Of a stretch of 64,000 nucleotides of DNA, positions 60,114 through 64,000 are shown in pieces. The stretch covers positions 1-64,000 of the forward strand of contig NZ_JAMDGY010000013.1 in NCBI RefSeq assembly GCF_028656955.1. The letters run 5' to 3'. The stretch is from Pseudomonas fontis. GTDB taxonomy: Bacteria > Pseudomonadota > Gammaproteobacteria > Pseudomonadales > Pseudomonadaceae. The notes beneath the pieces are model-generated. The model did no database searches. It saw only the letters and a program-made list of their open reading frames with translations, and was not told the origin of the DNA. Each line of letters opens with the position of its first letter. Position 1 is the stretch's first letter. The position numbers and the translations under genes are program-made.

Positions 60114-60908
60114 ATGAATATTTCTTTGCACGGCAAACGCGCGATCGTCAGCGGCTCCACCGCTGGCATCGGTTTGGCCATTGCGTTCGGGTTGGCGGAA
60201 TCGGGTGCCGAAGTGGTCCTCAACGGGCGCAGCAAGGCCCGGGTCGATGCGGCGGTGAAACAGCTGCGCGGCAAGTTCCCAGGCGTCAAGGTCAGTGGCG
60301 TGGTGGCGGACCTGGGGACGGCCGAAGGCGCAGAAAAACTGTTCGCCAAGGTGCCGCAGGCCGACATCCTGGTGAACAACCTGGGCATCTTCGAGCCCAA
60401 GGGCTTTTTCGAGATCAGCGATGAAGAGTGGCGCAACTTCTTCGAGGTCAACGTGATGAGCGCAGTGCGCCTGTCGCGTCACTATGCGCCGGGCATGGCC
60501 GAGCGTGGCTGGGGCAGGGTGCTGTTCCTGTCCAGTGAGTCGGCCGTGCAGATCCCGGTCGAGATGGTGCACTACGGCACCACCAAGACCGCCTTGCTCG
60601 CGGTGTCCCGTGGCTTGGCCGAAACCCTGGCTGGCACCGGCGTGACGGTCAATGCGGTATTGCCGGGGCCGACCCGTTCCGAGGGCGTGGGCGAGTTCTT
60701 CCAGAAGATGGCCAAGGAGCAAGGCCTGAGCAGCGACAAGATGGAAGCCAACTTCATCGCCGAGCATCGCCCCACGTCGCTGATCAAGCGCCTGGCGACG
60801 GTGGAGGAGGTGGCCAGCATGGTGGTCTACCTCGCCTCGTGCCAGGCCAGCGCCACCACCGGCGCGGCGTTGCGCGTCGATGGCGGCGTGGTGCGCTCGA
60901 TTGTCTGA
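60114..60908 (+). CDS. SDR-family oxidoreductase
   Basis: Short-chain dehydrogenase of 264 residues. NAD(P) motif SGSTAGIGLAIA near residue 15, NNLGIFEPK near residue 89, Ser in SSESAVQIPVE near residue 141, and YGTTKTALL near residue 156 with YxxxK. The ATG at 60114 is preceded by GAAGGA. Substrate unknown; the convergent neighbour is another SDR. Confidence 0.88.
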   Translation: MNISLHGKRAIVSGSTAGIGLAIAFGLAESGAEVVLNGRSKARVDAAVKQLRGKFPGVKVSGVVADLGTAEGAEKLFAKVPQADILVNNLGIFEPKGFFEISDEEWRNFFEVNVMSAVRLSRHYAPGMAERGWGRVLFLSSESAVQIPVEMVHYGTTKTALLAVSRGLAETLAGTGVTVNAVLPGPTRSEGVGEFFQKMAKEQGLSSDKMEANFIAEHRPTSLIKRLATVEEVASMVVYLASCQASATTGAALRVDGGVVRSIV

Positions 60909-60910
60909 GG

Positions 60911-61735
60911 CTACAGCGCGCGGTTGAGCCCGAAGCGCTTGGCGAGGACTTTCTCGAGCAAGGCTTTGGGCAGCAGGGTAGCCAGCAACGGCAGCGCACG
61001 GCTGCCGTTGCCCAGGCGCACCAGCCGTGGGGTCGGGGTTTTCTGGGTGGCCTTGAACAGGCCTTCGGCAAACACCGCCGCCGGGGTCGGGTGATCCTGC
61101 GAGGCGCGGGCGCGGGCACGAATGCTGTCGCGCAATGGCCACCAGGCTGAGCCCTGGTCGAGCAGCTGCTCGGCCTCGCGTTCGGCGTTGTTGGCAAAGC
61201 TTGAGGCAATCGCCCCCGGCTGCACTTCCATCACCCGGATAGCAAACGGTGCCAGTTCCAGGCGCAGCGCATCGGTCAAGGCGTGCACGGCCGCCTTGGA
61301 CGCACAGTAGGCGCCGGCAAACGGGGTCACCAGCACACCGGAGACACTGCCCACATTCACCACCAGGCCGCGGTTGCGGCGCAGCAGCGGGAACAGCGCG
61401 CGGGTGACGCCGACCAGGGCGAACACATTGGTTTCGAACTGGCGCTGCATGGCCTCGACCCCGCCGTCGAGCAATGGGCCCATGGCGCCGTAGCCGGCAT
61501 TGTTGATCAGGATGTCCAGGCCGCCGTGGGCCGTGTCGATTTCCTCGGCCAGTTGTTGCAGCGCGGCGCCATCGTTGACGTCCAGTTGGCGGCCGGCGAA
61601 GCCGGCGGCTTGCAGGCGGGCGACGTCGTCGGGTTTGCGGGCCGTGGCCCAGACCGTGTGGCCGGCGTTCTTGAAACTGTCGGCCAGGGCGCGGCCGATA
61701 CCGCTGGAGCAACCGGTGATAAGCACGAGGGACAT
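60911..61735 (-). CDS. SDR-family oxidoreductase
   Basis: Classical short-chain dehydrogenase of 274 residues. NAD(P) motif TGCSSGIGRA near residue 7, NNAGYGAMGP near residue 79, Ser in GSVSGVLVTPFAG near residue 133, YCASKAAVH near residue 147. ATG at 61735 is taken because the fold begins there. The gene ends two bases after the convergent SDR gene. Function unknown. Confidence 0.87.
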   Translation of the reverse strand: MSLVLITGCSSGIGRALADSFKNAGHTVWATARKPDDVARLQAAGFAGRQLDVNDGAALQQLAEEIDTAHGGLDILINNAGYGAMGPLLDGGVEAMQRQFETNVFALVGVTRALFPLLRRNRGLVVNVGSVSGVLVTPFAGAYCASKAAVHALTDALRLELAPFAIRVMEVQPGAIASSFANNAEREAEQLLDQGSAWWPLRDSIRARARASQDHPTPAAVFAEGLFKATQKTPTPRLVRLGNGSRALPLLATLLPKALLEKVLAKRFGLNRAL

Positions 61736-61785
61736 GGCATGGGCCTGCTGATCGGGAAGAGTGGGCCGATCATACGGCATGTCGG

Positions 61786-62136
61786 CTAGTGCATATCAGC
61801 CAGTTCCAGGCGGATTTCTTCCAGGCTTGAGGTGCTGATCACCCGGGATTCGCCGTGGCTTGGCAGCAACACCTGTGAGGGCAGGTATTTGATGTGGCGC
61901 AGGGCAAAGATTTCCAGCAAGGCGCTGTGCAGAAAGTCTTCTTCATAGTCATCGACGTTGAATTCGTAGAGCTGCACGTCGGGGCGGCTGTTCGCCAACG
62001 TGGCGATCTGTGAATGCAGCTCGGCGCAGTACTGCCAGGCGCGTGAGCCGAGCAACAGCAGGCCAGGTGTTTGACGTGGGTGAGTGTCGAGCAGCTTGCT
62101 CAGGTCGGTGAGGTCCGGGACGGTGATCAGTGTCAT
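61786..62136 (-). CDS. Thioredoxin-fold-like protein without CxxC
   Basis: A 116-residue soluble protein with alternating strand and helix pattern and a central LPSQVLLPSHGE segment like the cis-Pro region of thioredoxins. The usual CxxC is absent; a lone Cys lies in WQYCAEL near residue 37. It is a lone gene between an SDR and a membrane-protein gene. The fold assignment is tentative and the function unknown. Confidence 0.5.
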   Translation of the reverse strand: MTLITVPDLTDLSKLLDTHPRQTPGLLLLGSRAWQYCAELHSQIATLANSRPDVQLYEFNVDDYEEDFLHSALLEIFALRHIKYLPSQVLLPSHGESRVISTSSLEEIRLELADMH

Positions 62137-62206
62137 GAAGGGGTCTTCCCTGAAGAAAAGACTCCATTCAACACGCAGATTTCAAACGGCGGTACTGGTA
62201 GAAATA

Positions 62207-62671
62207 CTAGTTGGCAAAACTGCCCTGAAGGTGTTCGGCACGAAATTCCAGGGTTTGCGGGCGGTAGCCGGAGCGCAGTGGCGGCAGGGGCAGGCAGTCG
62301 CTCCAGCTGGCACCGGCCTGCAGTTCGCCGGGGCCGCGATAGCGTGGGGCGCTATAGGTGTTCTCGGCCAGGTTGACCGTGTCGCCGGGGGCGTAGGCAG
62401 CAACACGCCAGCGCAGCTCCTGCAGCGGGACGGTGTTGCCGTTGTTCATTTTGACTTGCAGCGGGCGGTCGACGGGGCAGTCTTTCGGGGCGTAGTTCAG
62501 GCGCAGTTCAAGGCGGGCCAGCTGGCTGGCCTCGCGATTGTCGAGCCAGACCACCCAGACCCCGACCAGGCCCAGGCCGAGCAGGGCGGCGAGGGAGATG
62601 GGCAAGGCTTTGGCGGGGTAACGCAGGAGAAGAATCAGCCAGGTGAGGATCAGCAGGATTCCGATGAACAT
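62207..62671 (-). CDS. Hypothetical membrane protein
   Basis: A 154-residue protein with two N-terminal membrane helices (near 2-20 and 22-40), then a hydrophilic domain with LRLNYAPKDCPVDRPLQVKMNN near residue 60 and a second Cys in SDCLPLPP near residue 125. The two cysteines could pair in the periplasm. ATG at 62671 begins the first helix. Family not recognised. Confidence 0.65.
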   Translation of the reverse strand: MFIGILLILTWLILLLRYPAKALPISLAALLGLGLVGVWVVWLDNREASQLARLELRLNYAPKDCPVDRPLQVKMNNGNTVPLQELRWRVAAYAPGDTVNLAENTYSAPRYRGPGELQAGASWSDCLPLPPLRSGYRPQTLEFRAEHLQGSFAN

Positions 62672-62738
62672 GGTGGGCGCCTTGGGTGCAGTTACCATCC
62701 ATCCTAATAGCGGTGCGGGGCGGCGACAACTTTAAAAG

Positions 62739-62830
62739 CATCGCCGGCAAAGCCGGCTCCCACAGGCAATGGCAGGGTTTCTGAAAGCACCGCCTTACCT
62801 GTGGGAACCGGCTTTGCCGGCGATAGGGCC
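62739..62830. repeat. REP element pair (inverted)
   Basis: Inverted REP units at each end (CATCGCCGGCAAAGCCGGCTC and GGAACCGGCTTTGCCGGCGA). They lie between the small membrane-protein gene and algA, just after the algA stop. Confidence 0.88.
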
Positions 62831-62840
62831 CTACGGCTGA

Positions 62841-64000
62841 CTACTGGGCAATGGTCTTGATCGACACCCCCCGCTCAATCGGCGTCGAGCGCCCGTAGAT
62901 ATCTTCGAAACGCTCGATATCATCCTCGCCGAGGTAGCTACCCGACTGCACCTCGATGATCTCCAGCGGGATCTTGCCCGGGTTGCGCAGGCGGTGGATC
63001 GAGGCAATCGGAATATAGGTCGACTGGTTCTCGCAGAGCAGGAACACATTCTCGTCACAGGTCACTTCCGCCGTGCCGGACACCACGATCCAGTGCTCCG
63101 CCCGGTGGTGGTGCATCTGCAGCGACAGGCTCGCCCCCGGCTTGACCGTGATGTGCTTGACCTGGAAACGCCCGCCCATGTCCACCGAGTCATACGAACC
63201 CCACGGCCGGTACACCTCGCAGTGGTTCTGGGTTTCGCTGCGGCCCTGGGCGTCCAGGGTATTGACCATCTGCTTGACGCCCTGGACCTTGTCCTTGTGG
63301 GCAATCATCATCGCGTCCTTGGTCTCGACCACGACGATGTTCTCCAGGCCGATCACCGACACCAGCTTGCCGTTGCCGTGGATCATGCAGTTGCGGCTGT
63401 CCTGCACCACCACGTCGCCCTTGGTGACGTTGCCGTTGGTGTCCTTCTCGTGCACATCCCACAGCGATGACCAGCAGCCGACATCGCTCCAGCCGGCACT
63501 CAGTGGCACCACGCAGGCGCGCTGGGTTTTTTCCATCACCGCGTAGTCGATGGAGTTGTCCGGGCAGCAGGCGAAGGTGGCCTCGTCGATGCTGACGCTG
63601 TCGCCGTCCTCCTGGCTGCGTTCCAGGGTCAGCACGCAGGTGTCATAGATATCCGGGTCATGCTTTTTCAGCTCTTCGAGGAAGCGGCTGGCACGGAACA
63701 GGAACATCCCGCTGTTCCAGAAATACCCCCCGGCCTTGACGAACTCGGTGGCACGCTTCTCGTCCGGTTTCTCGACGAACTGCGCGACCCGGCTGACGCC
63801 TTCGGGCAGCAGTGCATCCTGGCTCGACTTGATATAGCCGTAGCCGGTTTCCGGCTTGGTCGCCGGCACCCCGAACAACACCATCTCGCCTCGTTCGGCC
63901 GCCACGGTGGCCAGGGCCAGGGCGCGTTGCAGGGCCTTTTGGTCATCGATCACGTGGTCGGCCGGGAGCACCAGCATCAACTCGTCGCGCCCTTCAGACA
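62841..64000 (-). CDS. algA: Phosphomannose isomerase/GDP-mannose pyrophosphorylase (partial, N-terminus beyond window)
   Basis: Bifunctional enzyme of alginate synthesis: it makes mannose-6-phosphate and GDP-mannose. The visible 386 residues run from the middle of the nucleotidyltransferase domain (LPADHVIDDQKAL, FVEKPDEKRA, then YFWNSGMFLFRAS) to the C-terminal cupin-type isomerase (QMHHHRAEHWIVVSGTAEV near the end). About 95 residues with the GSGSRLWP signature lie beyond the right edge. The sequence is very close to P. putida AlgA by memory. It is the last gene of the alginate operon in that species, so the rest of the operon probably lies just beyond. Confidence 0.92.
   Translation of the reverse strand, partial: SEGRDELMLVLPADHVIDDQKALQRALALATVAAERGEMVLFGVPATKPETGYGYIKSSQDALLPEGVSRVAQFVEKPDEKRATEFVKAGGYFWNSGMFLFRASRFLEELKKHDPDIYDTCVLTLERSQEDGDSVSIDEATFACCPDNSIDYAVMEKTQRACVVPLSAGWSDVGCWSSLWDVHEKDTNGNVTKGDVVVQDSRNCMIHGNGKLVSVIGLENIVVVETKDAMMIAHKDKVQGVKQMVNTLDAQGRSETQNHCEVYRPWGSYDSVDMGGRFQVKHITVKPGASLSLQMHHHRAEHWIVVSGTAEVTCDENVFLLCENQSTYIPIASIHRLRNPGKIPLEIIEVQSGSYLGEDDIERFEDIYGRSTPIERGVSIKTIAQ

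Overview
The window is chromosomal DNA of a fluorescent Pseudomonas, most like the P. putida group. The evidence is the GC-rich coding sequence, the inverted pairs of a REP element built on GTGGGAGCCGGCCTTGCCGG between genes, and recognisable Pseudomonas gene sets (agu2, hmgRABC, bphO-bphP, short LOV protein beside a MerR-type LitR, algA). I see no rRNA, tRNA, CRISPR array, insertion sequence or prophage. Two stretches, about 1.4-4.1 kb and 32.2-37.5 kb, look less GC-rich than the rest and are probably accessory DNA.

Layout. 0-0.5 kb: a small transcription unit with a strongly self-complementary leader, two overlapping small ORFs and a terminator. 0.5-4.8 kb: LysE exporter, an ATP-grasp/epimerase/HAD operon and a GFA protein. 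5.0-10.2 kb: an agmatine operon (agu2A-agu2B-agu2C-agu2A') with a divergent LysR regulator. 10.3-13.1 kb: heme oxygenase and bacteriophytochrome (red-light sensing). 13.2-15.1 kb: ECF sigma, anti-sigma and fasciclin protein. 16.2-21.2 kb: folM/DUF1244/hopJ operon, a monooxygenase-like membrane protein, a MerR regulator without the B12 motif, a PilZ-like protein, a blue-light LOV protein and a flavodoxin. 21.2-25.3 kb: LysR/LrgA/LrgB, an epoxide-hydrolase-like enzyme and an SDR. 25.7-29.9 kb: hmgR and hmgABC, which degrade homogentisate to fumarate and acetoacetate, with two operator palindromes.

32.2-37.5 kb: the least familiar locus. A TetR regulator is divergent from genes for an HPP membrane protein, a tautomerase, a cupin, a fused CoA-transferase and an FAD/NAD(P)-binding protein, with a clear operator palindrome. 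I do not recognise this cluster as a known pathway. 37.5-39.2 kb: yebG with an SOS box, psiE and an HPF-like ribosome factor. 39.4-49.8 kb: two back-to-back iron-uptake signalling loci, each with FecI sigma, FecR and a TonB receptor, one also carrying a PepSY/DUF3649/DUF3325 inner-membrane module. 49.9-52.9 kb: AraC/DMT exporter and a glyoxylate/2-ketogluconate reductase. 52.9-58.8 kb: LysR plus a four-gene aromatic-acid efflux operon. 59-62.7 kb: LysR, two SDRs and two small proteins. The window ends inside algA, so an alginate operon probably lies beyond the right edge.

Working hypothesis for the whole: an ordinary chromosomal backbone of catabolism, efflux and iron uptake, with a concentration of light-sensing functions at 10-21 kb and one uncharacterised metabolic cluster at 32-37 kb.
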